Of a DNA stretch of 64,000 nucleotides, positions 36,881 through 45,242 are shown piece after piece (the first letter of the stretch is position 1; every line of letters starts with the position of its first letter). A program made the translations under genes and the position numbers. The notes below the pieces were generated by a model, which ran no database searches, was not told the DNA's origin, and saw nothing but the letters and a program-made list of their open reading frames with translations. Origin of the DNA: Desulfovibrio sp. DV (lineage in GTDB: Bacteria; Desulfobacterota; Desulfovibrionia; Desulfovibrionales; Desulfovibrionaceae); the NCBI RefSeq assembly GCF_001936595.1, contig NZ_MLBG01000006.1, forward strand, positions 1 to 64,000, written 5' to 3'.

Positions 36881-38998
36881 ATGGCCGTACGCAGCGGCGG
36901 GTTTGTCGGCAAGGTCTTGCGGGTGGATCTCTCCACCGGGAAAATCGGAACCGAGGATACGCTCGAGCGCTACGGGGCGCTGCTCGGCGGGGCCGGGATA
37001 GGCTACCGGGTGCTCTGGGACGAGGTTCCGGCCGGGACCGGCCCCTTCGATCCGGCCAACAAGCTTGTCTTTGCCGCCGGCGTCCTGGTCGGCACCAGCG
37101 TGCCGTGCAACGGACGCACCACCATAACCACCATCTTTCCCACCTGCTGGCCCAGGCCTCTGGTCGGGTCGGGGCACATGGGCGGGCATTTCGCGGCCAA
37201 GCTCAAATACGCCGGGTATGATGCCCTGATCGTGGAAGGCAAGGCGGAAAGGCCCGTGTGGCTCATGATCCGCGACGCCCATGTGGAGATACGCGACGCC
37301 GGCCATCTATGGGGCACGGGCATCCGTCGGACCACCCTGGAACTCAGCCAGGAGATGGGGCCGGACTGCGTGGTGGCGGCCATCGGCCAGGCCGGGGAAA
37401 ACCAGGCCCCCATGGGCATGGTGGTCAATTCCGTCTCCCACTCGGCCGGCGGCGTGGGCGGGGTGATGGGCGGCAAAAACCTCAAGGCCGTGGCCGTGCA
37501 GGGCAGCGGCGCGGTGCGTATCGCCGGGGACAAGGGCGCATGGGAGGCGCTGGTCAAGTTCCATCTCTCTCTCCTTGGCGGCAACAACCAGCATGTGGTG
37601 CCGAGCTTTCCCACGCCCCAGGCCGAATACTACAATCCGGCCTCCCGCTGGATCGGCCAGCCCGGCAAACGCTGGGGCGCGGCGAAACCGCCCGTCGAAA
37701 TCACAGGCGCCCTGCGCGACCCGAACCGTATCGCCTACCGCACCAACAGCGCGGCCTATTTCCTGGGCGACGAGGCCTGGAAATACACCGTGCGCGGCAA
37801 TGGCTGCACGGCCTGCCCCATCCGCTGCCACACCATGCTCAAAGTGCCGTCGGTAACGACCAAATACGGCATCCCGGACACGGCCCAAAACACCTGCGTC
37901 GCCCTGATGTTCGGACGGTCGTTTTTTACGCAGCTCGCCGGCAAAAAAAACAGCGAGACCGCCATAGAGGCCTGCATGGTGGGCATGCACCTGGCCGACG
38001 ACGTGGGCCTGTGGTCCAATTACGGCCAGTTGCAACGCGATCTGCGAAAGCTCTACGAGGGCGGCTACCTCAAGGCCCGGCTGGGGTCGAAGGAATATGC
38101 CTCCATCCCCTGGGACAAGTACGATAACGCCGATCCGGCCTTCCTGCTTGACCTCATCCCCCGCATCGCCAACCGCCAGGGCGAACTCGGGGAGGTCCTC
38201 AGCCGGGGTACGGGCGCGATTTTCGACCACTGGTCCATTCCCGAGACGGAGTGGGCCAAGGACCATACCACGACCTACTGGAAGATGGGCCATCCCAAGC
38301 ACCATGCCAATGAGGACGACGGCCAGTGCGGGGTGATCATCAACACCCAGTACAACCGGGATGCCCAGTGCCACTCCCATACGAACTTCGTGCGCAACGG
38401 CCTGCCGCTGGCCGTGCAGAAAAAACTGGCCGCCGCCATCTGGGGTTCGCCCGACGCCCTGGACGCCCCGGGGGACTATACGCCCGCCAACGTGCACAAA
38501 GCCCGGCGGGCCAAGTGGTCGCTTTTGCGCAAGGAATTGCACGACGCGCTGGGGGTGTGCAACTGGATGGGCCCCTGGGCGGCCTCCCCCCTCCAAGAGC
38601 GCGGCTACGCCGGGGATGACAGCCTGGAGTCGAAATTTCTGAGTCTGGCCACCGGACAGACCGTGGACCGGGAGGGCCTGGACCGGGCCGCTGAGCGGAT
38701 ATTCACCCTCCACCGGGCGCTGACCATTCGGGACATGGGACAAGTAAACATGCGCGCCGAGCACGACCTCGTGCCGCCCTGGATTTTCGAGGACCAAAAC
38801 GGCGCCGCGCCGTTCACCAAGGGGTCCATCCGCATGGACCCGGCCGACATCGCCCGGGCCATGGATTTCTATTATGAGGTCATGGGGTGGGACAAGGATA
38901 CGGGAGCGCCCGGCAAGGCGCGGTATGCCGAACTGGGGCTCGCGGATGTGGGCGATACGCTTGCCGCAGCCAAGCTGACGCCGGAGACTGGGAAATGA
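36881..38998 (+). CDS. Aldehyde:ferredoxin oxidoreductase family tungsto/molybdoenzyme (YdhV-like)
   Basis: 705 residues. It has the AOR N-terminal domain (GKVLRVDLSTGKI, YGALLGGAGIGYR, GKAERPVWLMI; GGVGGVMGGKNLKAVAV) and the cluster-ligating Cys309-x2-Cys312-x3-Cys316 in GCTACPIRCHTML with a fourth Cys near 560 (GVCNWMGPW). Members bind a bis-pyranopterin W or Mo cofactor and one 4Fe-4S cluster and oxidise aldehydes or act on less-known substrates. There is no signal peptide of its own. It sits between the Fe-S gene and a small gene overlapped by ATGA, an order like E. coli ydhY-V-W. The substrate is not known. Confidence 0.9.
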   Translation: MAVRSGGFVGKVLRVDLSTGKIGTEDTLERYGALLGGAGIGYRVLWDEVPAGTGPFDPANKLVFAAGVLVGTSVPCNGRTTITTIFPTCWPRPLVGSGHMGGHFAAKLKYAGYDALIVEGKAERPVWLMIRDAHVEIRDAGHLWGTGIRRTTLELSQEMGPDCVVAAIGQAGENQAPMGMVVNSVSHSAGGVGGVMGGKNLKAVAVQGSGAVRIAGDKGAWEALVKFHLSLLGGNNQHVVPSFPTPQAEYYNPASRWIGQPGKRWGAAKPPVEITGALRDPNRIAYRTNSAAYFLGDEAWKYTVRGNGCTACPIRCHTMLKVPSVTTKYGIPDTAQNTCVALMFGRSFFTQLAGKKNSETAIEACMVGMHLADDVGLWSNYGQLQRDLRKLYEGGYLKARLGSKEYASIPWDKYDNADPAFLLDLIPRIANRQGELGEVLSRGTGAIFDHWSIPETEWAKDHTTTYWKMGHPKHHANEDDGQCGVIINTQYNRDAQCHSHTNFVRNGLPLAVQKKLAAAIWGSPDALDAPGDYTPANVHKARRAKWSLLRKELHDALGVCNWMGPWAASPLQERGYAGDDSLESKFLSLATGQTVDREGLDRAAERIFTLHRALTIRDMGQVNMRAEHDLVPPWIFEDQNGAAPFTKGSIRMDPADIARAMDFYYEVMGWDKDTGAPGKARYAELGLADVGDTLAAAKLTPETGK

Positions 38999-39561
38999 GC
39001 GAAGCCGACGAGGACGATCTGGCCCGAGCGGCCCTCGAAACGGTCCGGGAGGCCAGCGCCGCGATGTGCCTGATCGCTGCCGACGAAATCCTGGAACGAC
39101 TTCTGGCGAAGGGGTTCGCCGAGCGACTGCAAACCACGCCTGAGGCCGATCCGTGCCTGCGACTGGCTGCGGTTTTGTCCGGACTGCCCGGCATCGCATC
39201 GTTTGAAAGCCTGTCCGGCCGAACCGTCTACCACGATCCGGCGCTGCTCAGCCGCACGTACGCCCGCATCCTGGACCACAAAGACGCCCCGGAATTGCTG
39301 CTGGCTGCGGAGATCCGGTCCAACTCCCGGGATTACACCCGGCCCCTCCCTGTGGAACTCTTCGAGAAGACACCCTTCGATCTGGCCCCGGAAACCATCG
39401 AGGCAGCCCTCAAGGCCCTGTCCTGCGGCCAGGAATTTCAGGATATCACTTCTCTCACGACCGCCGCAGGGGCCGTGTACCTGTTCTCCACCCGGTACCT
39501 GAAACGCGGCTATGCAGTATTTCTCGCCGAACAGGATGCCTCGTTGACCATGAACCCATGA
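38995..39561 (+). CDS. Small AOR-associated protein (YdhW-like position)
   Basis: 188 residues. No family recognised with certainty. The first 60 residues are helical (LARAALETVREASAAMCLIAADEILERLLAKG), the centre resembles a winged or mixed alpha/beta domain, and there is no signal peptide or cofactor motif. Its start overlaps the AOR stop (ATGA), so it is made with the enzyme. E. coli has a similar-sized gene, ydhW, at the same place after ydhV. A role as maturation or chaperone factor is inferred from position. Confidence 0.65.
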   Translation: MSEADEDDLARAALETVREASAAMCLIAADEILERLLAKGFAERLQTTPEADPCLRLAAVLSGLPGIASFESLSGRTVYHDPALLSRTYARILDHKDAPELLLAAEIRSNSRDYTRPLPVELFEKTPFDLAPETIEAALKALSCGQEFQDITSLTTAAGAVYLFSTRYLKRGYAVFLAEQDASLTMNP

Positions 39562-39762
39562 CCCGAGGCATGGCCCCAACGAATCGGCGCCATGCGGCCA
39601 GTTACGTGTGCCCTGCCGCAATTACTGGGGGACTGGAAATCGCAGGACGCTGCCATCTGGCCCTATCACTCTCGATCCGACAGTTCATCCAACGACGTTG
39701 TCGCCGGTCCTGATCAAAACAGGTCGATTTCCCTGCCCTGCCTGCTGCAAATCTAAGAGCCC

Positions 39763-39812
39763 AGCAAACTGGAAGTTTAACTGGCTGAAATGTCGTTATT
39801 TTTTCTGACACT
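39763..39812. repeat. Copy A of a diverged direct repeat at the stress-island edge
   Basis: Begins CCAGCAAACTGGA and continues with a T-rich tail ending TTTTTTCT. A second, weaker copy lies at 40799-40846 in the same orientation with the same 13-base start. The two flank the lone CheB gene. They may be remains of a mobile-element end. Confidence 0.35.
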
Positions 39813-39820
39813 ACCCCCTT

Positions 39821-40411
39821 TCATTTTTTGGGGTCGTGCATTATTCGGACGATCTGTTTAGCGATATCCTCAGGAGAGAGAATAAAATCTATACACCCAC
39901 TTGCGATTGCACTTTCCGGCATATCTGGATGATCTGCGGTTTCCAGCTTCTGCGCGATGGTGATACCCCCCACCTCTTTTATGCCACATAAAGCTGCCGC
40001 TCCATCGCCATCGTAACCAGAAACAATGATGGCTATAATTTTTCCTTCCCAGTTCGTTGTCAGGGAACGCAGGAAAACGGTAATTACGTCTGGCCATCCT
40101 CGCGGCTTTGATATCGGCCGAAGATGGAATTCACCTTCAAGAACGTGCAAATCACAATTTTCCGGAATGATATACAGACAATTAGGCTGGATGAATAATT
40201 TCTCCTTTATAAGCTCGACTGGCATCTCTGTGAATTGAGGGAGAATCTCGTGGAGACGGGTAGCTGTGGTCCTTATATGATTAACAATAACGATTGCAAA
40301 ACCCAAGTCTACCGGCAAATTCTTAAGCAGTCTGATATAAGCATCAAGCCCACCAGCTGAACCTCCTACGCAGACAACAGGAAAGTTGTTTGAAAAACTA
40401 TTCAATTTCAT
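39821..40411 (-). CDS. Stand-alone CheB-type methylesterase domain protein
   Basis: 196 residues, only the catalytic domain of CheB; the usual N-terminal receiver is absent. The catalytic triad can be seen: Ser in CVGGSAGGLDAY, His in VIVNHIRTT, Asp in VSGYDGDGAAAL. CheB removes methyl groups from chemoreceptor glutamates. There is no CheR or receptor next to it, so it may serve a receptor elsewhere or a non-chemotaxis sensor. Start 40411 is chosen because AGGAGGAAATA precedes it; an ATG 15 bases upstream would place that site inside the gene. Base composition is clearly lower in GC than the AOR genes, marking the start of acquired DNA. Confidence 0.85.
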   Translation of the reverse strand: MKLNSFSNNFPVVCVGGSAGGLDAYIRLLKNLPVDLGFAIVIVNHIRTTATRLHEILPQFTEMPVELIKEKLFIQPNCLYIIPENCDLHVLEGEFHLRPISKPRGWPDVITVFLRSLTTNWEGKIIAIIVSGYDGDGAAALCGIKEVGGITIAQKLETADHPDMPESAIASGCIDFILSPEDIAKQIVRIMHDPKK

Positions 40412-41021
40412 TATTTCCTCCTGCATGAATTACAAGTTAACAAACGATGCGCATGTCGCAGTGAAATTGCTGGGACAGAATATCCAGAACTGGGTTGCCG
40501 ATTTCATCGTTATACATACATAAACCCAAAAATGCAGTTTTTTAAACGCATAACACACTACGACACCACGGATTTCTCTTAAAAACTCCTCAATCCCAGG
40601 CCCCCTCCCCGGGGTCAGCCCATTCCCTCAGGCAGCGCTAATGCGCATCCTACGCCCCCTTGGCGATATCATGGGGCTGTGATGGCAAGACTCTGCCCTC
40701 GGACACCCGCTTTTTTGCTCCGGTATATCATCCTATTCCATATACACGCATCAAGTTCCCGATTGGCAAGCTTTCGACCTATCCGCTAAAATAACAGATC
40801 CAGCAAACTGGACTTTCCAACTCCCGCAATACCGCTGTTTTTCTCTCCGCAAACAACCCAAACACCACGTTGGGAAATTGGGGGGGGTGGGCCGTTCCTT
40901 GTGCCCCCTGATTCGCGCCCTGGGGTCTCTTCCTGGAGTTTTTGTGCTGCTCCATTCGTTGGCTATCCCCGGGTTAGGATCTCAGGCATTTCAATATGAC
41001 GTAACCGACTGATTTTTTGTA
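40412..41021. other. AT-richer intergenic DNA with repeat copy B
   Basis: About 610 bases with no gene I can support. It includes copy B of the diverged repeat (40799-40846). The character is that of decayed DNA at the border of an island. Confidence 0.4.
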
Positions 41022-41240
41022 TTATATTCCAATATCTCGTGGAGACTTGCCTGTCTGAGTTGCAAGCGCAAGGACGGTCCAACCCAACGGATGGTCGCTG
41101 TCGGCTATCCCTTTGATATAACGAGCTATACCCCATTTGACTTTAACACCGAACCATGTGGCGATTTTGTAGATATTACAGCCAGTTAAATTGTTTAAAT
41201 GCTCTTTTAAACATGACAAATGGTTTCTCCCTTTGTTCAA
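41022..41240 (-). CDS. Possible small hypothetical protein
   Basis: 72 codons with protein-like composition (HLNNLTGCNIYKIATWFG; GWTVLALATQTGKS). The first in-frame start is a TTG at 41240; a second TTG eight codons in sits 5-6 bases after GGGAGA and is more likely. No domain recognised. It could be a remnant of a longer gene or chance; nothing around it fixes its role. Confidence 0.28.
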   Translation of the reverse strand: MNKGRNHLSCLKEHLNNLTGCNIYKIATWFGVKVKWGIARYIKGIADSDHPLGWTVLALATQTGKSPRDIGI

Positions 41241-41257
41241 AAAATGTATTTATTTAG

Positions 41258-41285
41258 TTGCACAATCCAAAATATATGCTAACAT
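41258..41285 (+). promoter_or_regulatory. Candidate promoter of the first PRC-barrel gene
   Basis: TTGCAC (41258-41263), 16-base spacer, TAACAT (41280-41285), about 70 bases before the ATG at 41358. The surroundings are AT-rich. Confidence 0.35.
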
Positions 41286-41357
41286 GGATCTAGCGTCATA
41301 AATTTATCAAGCATTCTGCACTATTGCAGCCAACTGTATCAAAATAGGAGCACTCAG

Positions 41358-41702
41358 ATGCCCACTTCTACATCCCATGTTTCCGCTTCAAACCTTGGTC
41401 TTACAATTGGAGAATTGGGCGTAATCACCAAGGGATGGAGCCTCAAGAACGACATTCTTGGCAAGGATGTTTTCAATGACGCGAATGAAAATATCGGGAC
41501 GGTTGAAGACCTGCTCGTGACTCGTGACAAAGCCATTTCTTACGCGATCATCGGCGTGGGTGGTTTCCTGGGCATGGGACGCCACGATGTCGCCATTCCG
41601 GTTTACAATCTGCGCATGAACAAGACGCGGGTCACGCTTCCTGGAGGCACGGCGGAAGGTCTCAAGGCCTTACCCGCCTTTAGCGCGACAACGGAGAGTT
41701 AA
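41358..41702 (+). CDS. PRC-barrel domain protein 1
   Basis: 114 residues, nearly all one PRC-barrel domain: KGWSLKNDILGKDVFNDANENIGTVEDLLVTRDKAISYAIIGVGGFLGMGRHDVAIPV. No signal peptide, so cytoplasmic. PRC-barrels are beta-barrel modules of ribosome maturation factor RimM, photosynthetic reaction centres and many stress proteins; here it is one of three copies in the island. It is closest to the copy at 46999. Ribosome site AGGAG upstream. An inverted repeat (TCAGCCCAGA 41715-41724, TCTGGGCTGA 41781-41790) follows the stop and might end transcription. Confidence 0.85.
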   Translation: MPTSTSHVSASNLGLTIGELGVITKGWSLKNDILGKDVFNDANENIGTVEDLLVTRDKAISYAIIGVGGFLGMGRHDVAIPVYNLRMNKTRVTLPGGTAEGLKALPAFSATTES

Positions 41703-41947
41703 CCTTGGGTAAATCAGCCCAGACCGTCAGGCAAAACAACGACTCGTGTTCCGGACTCTGATCTTTCCAGCGATTCGTATTCTGGGCTGACCGAATGTTT
41801 CTCAAAATCGTATCTCATGGGCAGGGCTGGAAGCGACATTCGCTCGGTGACCACAAACAACGGCAATCATAGCTCAAAGCCCTGCCACACACCTGACAAT
41901 CGATGCCATACTGCGACCAGCAAGTGATCTAACCAAGGAGAAACTAT

Positions 41948-42106
41948 ATGTCGCTAGGCACAATACTTCTCGTAATATTAGTATTGATTCTTCTTGGAGT
42001 AATTCCAATTTGGCCACATAGCCATTCCTGGGGCTATGCTCCTGGCGGAATCATCGGGATTGTTGTTGTAGTTTTGGTAATTTTGCTTCTACTCGGCAAA
42101 CTTTAG
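41948..42106 (+). CDS. DUF3309 family small membrane protein
   Basis: 52 residues, too short for many gene finders but clearly coding: AAGGAGAAA site, ATG at 41948. Two hydrophobic helices flank a conserved centre PIWPHSHSWGYAPGG, which matches DUF3309 proteins widespread in proteobacteria. Function unknown; such genes often sit with general-stress genes, as here. Confidence 0.82.
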   Translation: MSLGTILLVILVLILLGVIPIWPHSHSWGYAPGGIIGIVVVVLVILLLLGKL

Positions 42107-42341
42107 CAATAGGCAATACGCAAAAAGAACAGATCACTTTCATTCAGGGAAATGATCCAATGCTTAGTAACGCAAAACATACTTCTTCTTGCTCTGCGTT
42201 GGCTAAGTATATTTTAAGAAAATTGGCAAGATACCGCACTCATCATTCTAGAATCATCATGCAGTGAACGGGCAAAACGATTATGGCGACGCCCTTCATA
42301 TAGGTACTAATTGCCTTAAAACTTTAACCTTGGAGGCTATC

Positions 42342-42742
42342 ATGAATTTTACTTTAAAAACGGTTACCGTGGCAATGGCCCTGTCTCTTACGTTGGTCAC
42401 GAGCCTTGCGTTCGCGCAAAAAGCTCCTGTTGCCGGGACAATAGGCATTAGCAAAGAGGAAAGTACCATCCTCGCCAAGGGTTGGAGCATAAAAAAGACA
42501 TCATGGGCATGGACGTTTACAACGATGCCAATGAGAAAGTTGGTGTCATCGAGGATATTATTGTCACGCCGGACAAGGCAATGTCCTATGCAGTTGTCAG
42601 TACAGGTGGTTACCTTGGCATGGGGAAGAACGACGTCGTCATTCCTGTCAACCATTTCAAGATCACGAACAAGCGCATCCTGCTTCCGGGTGCCACCAAG
42701 GAAGCCGTCAAGGCAATGCCCCCGTTCAAGTACGCCGACTAA
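42342..42742 (+). CDS. Exported PRC-barrel protein 2, needs a -1 shift
   Basis: ATG at 42342 behind GGAGG opens a signal peptide (LSLTLVTSLAFAQKAPVAG) and runs in frame to KGWSIKK. The rest of the PRC-barrel (DIMGMDVYNDANEKVG ... AMPPFKYAD) is in the -1 frame, ending at 42742. The switch lies at 42491-42497, A AAA AAG in the zero frame, the same heptamer that drives -1 frameshifting in E. coli dnaX. Slipping there gives exactly the residue spacing of the two other PRC copies. Without the shift the frame runs to 42857 with no likeness to any domain. A lost A in the A6 run (mutation or sequencing error) is the plain alternative. Unlike the other copies, this one is exported. Confidence 0.72.
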
Positions 42743-42758
42743 CTACTCTTTCTTTCAG

Positions 42759-42788
42759 TGCCCTCATGCTTATACAAGCATGAGGGCA
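42759..42788 (+). terminator. Strong hairpin after PRC-barrel 2
   Basis: Perfect 13-bp stem (TGCCCTCATGCTT 42759-42771 with its complement 42776-42788) and a 4-base loop, 16 bases after the stop at 42742. No long T run follows, so termination strength is uncertain. Its position right after the -1 frame stop supports that frame as the real gene end. Confidence 0.6.
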
Positions 42789-42974
42789 CATGCCAAAGCA
42801 TTGTGGAGTTTCTTTTCGTCCAACAATAAAGCACTCACCGATCGCTATAGTATATAAAATTATAGTCGCTTTGTGAAAGAACTGGTTCCCTGCACGCTGA
42901 TTCTGGTCATGATGTGGCAGTCAAAGTACAGGCCAATGAAGATTGTTTATGGAATATGGAGTAAAGAGGATATC

Positions 42975-43361
42975 ATGAAAGAGTCGCGCAGAAATTGTCA
43001 GTTTTTGTATTGTTGTTCACTATGCCTTATTATCGTATTTATAAGCGTTGTGTACACAACTAGTGCTTACGCAAAACTTTCCATACATCTCCCCATAGAG
43101 GGCGAGATACAAGATACCTCGGAGACGTTCACCGGCAGGGCCACGGCGTACTTCAGCGGCGGCGGTATATTAACCCTCACGACGAACCAGGGCGTGACCT
43201 GTCAAGGTGAATACACCAACACGGACAAACACCAAGGGAACGGCACGGTGGTCTGCGAAGATGGTCGATTGGGCACTTTTAACTTTGTCGCCTCTGGCTT
43301 TACTGGCAAAGGGGCAGGATTGATAGATACGAAGCCTTTTGCGTTTCGTATCGGAAAATAA
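42975..43361 (+). CDS. Small secreted protein of unknown function
   Basis: 128 residues from ATG 42975 behind AGAGGA. The signal peptide is long (basic KESRR, then hydrophobic to TTSAYAKLS). The mature 90 residues are Gly/Thr-rich and predicted beta (GRATAYFSGGGILTLTTNQG; TCQGEYTNTDKHQGNGTVVC) with two Cys that could form a disulfide. I do not recognise the family. Lower GC than the flanking chromosome. Confidence 0.6.
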   Translation: MKESRRNCQFLYCCSLCLIIVFISVVYTTSAYAKLSIHLPIEGEIQDTSETFTGRATAYFSGGGILTLTTNQGVTCQGEYTNTDKHQGNGTVVCEDGRLGTFNFVASGFTGKGAGLIDTKPFAFRIGK

Positions 43362-43446
43362 TGCGTGCAACCAATATGGACAGTCCATTACACCCCGGAC
43401 AGTCCTGAAATCATCGTATTCTAAACCCACTGAAGGAGAACAAGAA

Positions 43447-43719
43447 ATGTCAGCTAAGCAAAGTTTTACGAATGCACAGGCGCGTGAAATCGGGGGCAAT
43501 TTGGGTATTGATTGGAGTCGCTTCGACGTGGAGCAATTCCGCATGGGTTTGGATGTTGAGCTGGAGCATGGCCTGGTTAACCCTTCAACGGACGTGACCG
43601 GCAATGACCCCATCCTCACTGGCAAAATAGCACTTGCCCATCTCAACGAGTTTGCCGACTACTACACCCGTTTAAAACAAATGGAACAGGAAGCCAATGC
43701 AGGGAAAACCAAGAGCTAA
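43447..43719 (+). CDS. DUF5661 family protein
   Basis: 90 residues; AAGGAG before ATG 43447. It begins AKQSFTNAQAREIGGNLG and contains IDWSRFDVEQFRMGLDVELE and GKIALAHLNEFADYYTRL, features of the DUF5661 family, small soluble helical proteins that occur widely on plasmids and islands. Function unknown. It stands between a secreted protein and superoxide dismutase genes. Confidence 0.75.
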   Translation: MSAKQSFTNAQAREIGGNLGIDWSRFDVEQFRMGLDVELEHGLVNPSTDVTGNDPILTGKIALAHLNEFADYYTRLKQMEQEANAGKTKS

Positions 43720-43981
43720 TTCACACATAGCTATATCCGCTAGCACGACTCAATGCGGGTTTGTTTAGCTATATCTGTTCATTGTTGACTCAGGAACTCG
43801 GACTATAGGATGGCGTCTCGTATGTACTATAAGAGCTAAACTCTATGCCATCACCCGTAATCATTACAACCATCACAGGGATGACTGCGCGTCAGGAATT
43901 TATCGTATTGCCCGCAACGTCATGAGTGCCATCCCTGGTTAAAACATGTCACCAGGCCAAGCCTACACGCAAGGAGCCACA

Positions 43982-44578
43982 ATGTTTACTATACCAGCGT
44001 TGCCTTATGCCGAAGATGCCCTCGACCCAGTGATTTCAGCCAAGACTCTTTCTTTCCATTATGGCAAGCATGCCAAGACTTATTACGATACGACCAACAA
44101 GCTACTCGCAGGAAAAGATAAGCCTACTGCGCCCCTGAGCCTTGAGAAAGTGTTCATGGACGCATCCAAGGACACGGCGTCTTTGACTCTCTTCAATAAT
44201 GCTGCCCAGGCCTGGAATCATACCTTCTACTTCCAGTGCATGAAAAAAGGCGGCGGCGGGGTTCCCTCAGGCACGTTGGCTGATAAAATCAACGCTGCCT
44301 TCGGTGGATTCGAAGACTTCACCAGGGCCTTCACTGAAGCGGCGGTGACCCAATTCGGGAGCGGTTGGGCATGGCTAGTGGCTGAGGGCGACACACTCAA
44401 AGTGCTTCATACTTCCAATGCCATGACCCCAATGGTCACCGGCCAGAAGCCACTTCTGACCATCGATGTCTGGGAACACGCCTACTATCTGGACTACCAA
44501 AACCGTCGCCCTGACTATGTGAAGGCCTTTCTGGAAAAATTGGTAAATTGGGAATTTGTGGCCAAGAATCTGGGCTAG
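43982..44578 (+). CDS. sodB: Iron superoxide dismutase
   Basis: 198 residues, full length for Fe/Mn-SOD. Metal ligands are His26 (LSFHYGKH), His80 (QAWNHTFYF), Asp162 and His166 (IDVWEHAYY). The Gln in NNAAQAWNH and the Ala/Gly pattern around it favour the iron form. It turns superoxide into O2 and H2O2 in the cytoplasm; the H2O2 would feed the catalase encoded in the same island. Start 43982 follows GGAG; an in-frame ATG 36 bases upstream lacks homology. A CGGCTGG/CCAGCCG hairpin (44591-44618) after the stop may end transcription. Confidence 0.93.
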   Translation: MFTIPALPYAEDALDPVISAKTLSFHYGKHAKTYYDTTNKLLAGKDKPTAPLSLEKVFMDASKDTASLTLFNNAAQAWNHTFYFQCMKKGGGGVPSGTLADKINAAFGGFEDFTRAFTEAAVTQFGSGWAWLVAEGDTLKVLHTSNAMTPMVTGQKPLLTIDVWEHAYYLDYQNRRPDYVKAFLEKLVNWEFVAKNLG

Positions 44579-45242
44579 CAGATATGGCGTCGGCTGGGAG
44601 GTCTGGCTCTTCCAGCCGATCTGGAATCCGCATTGTGATCATGCCATCACGCACAGGGCGAATGAAGCCAATTCGCCCGCCTTTCCCCTACTGCCTTGTC
44701 GAGCCCCCCCCGAACACTCCTTTCCTTCACGATCTACCGCCATTCCTGTGACGTTTCCAATTGTCCCCTGGGTGGGGAAATCCCTGTGCCGAAATCGCCT
44801 CGCAGGGTTTCGGGTGAAGGAAATACTTGAGACAACACCTCGCGGCGTTCACAACCTGACAACATACTTCAGGATGTTCATAGTAGCAGTATTTTTGTGA
44901 CAGAATTATTCAACAAGAACGCGACAGAGGCATCCAATTTTCCGCAAAAAATGTTTGACCATGTTCAAATTAATGCTATTCTTGCGTAATTGTAAATTTT
45001 CTGCGTTTACATGTCTCATAAACCCTGCTTTCAATTCATTATTTCTTGCAAGATTAAAAAGAGGAATATTTGCTTAGCAGTGGATTTCAGATCCAAGTAC
45101 AGAGATTAATGGAGAAATAGCCAGAATTGAATCGGCTGTTAACGACAAAGCCATGTCACCGGTGATGAAACCTACGCGAAAACGGAGAAGGTTGTGAGTC
45201 AACCCCTAATTACCGGAACCTGCAAGTACAATCGGAGCAGTC
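44579..45242. other. Long leader/intergenic region before the UppS-like gene
   Basis: 664 bases without a supportable gene. The first part is GC-rich and holds a hairpin at 44591-44618. From 44880 it is AT-rich and contains a good sigma70-like promoter (44955-44982). If used, the transcript would have a leader of about 250 bases before 45243. Confidence 0.45.
44955..44982 (+). promoter_or_regulatory. Candidate promoter, island type 1
   Basis: TTGACC (44955-44960), 16-base spacer, TATTCT (44977-44982), preceded by an A run (GCAAAAAATG). Its sequence is strikingly like the promoter at 46253-46281, including the upstream A run and the TATTCT box. Confidence 0.5.

Noticed and set aside
35441-37306. 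621-codon minus-strand frame covering the intergenic region
   Set aside because: Overlaps the Fe-S gene in antisense; composition is that of a shadow frame and there is no ribosome site.
37307-39199. 630-codon minus-strand frame
   Set aside because: Antisense to the AOR gene, whose motifs are unmistakable.
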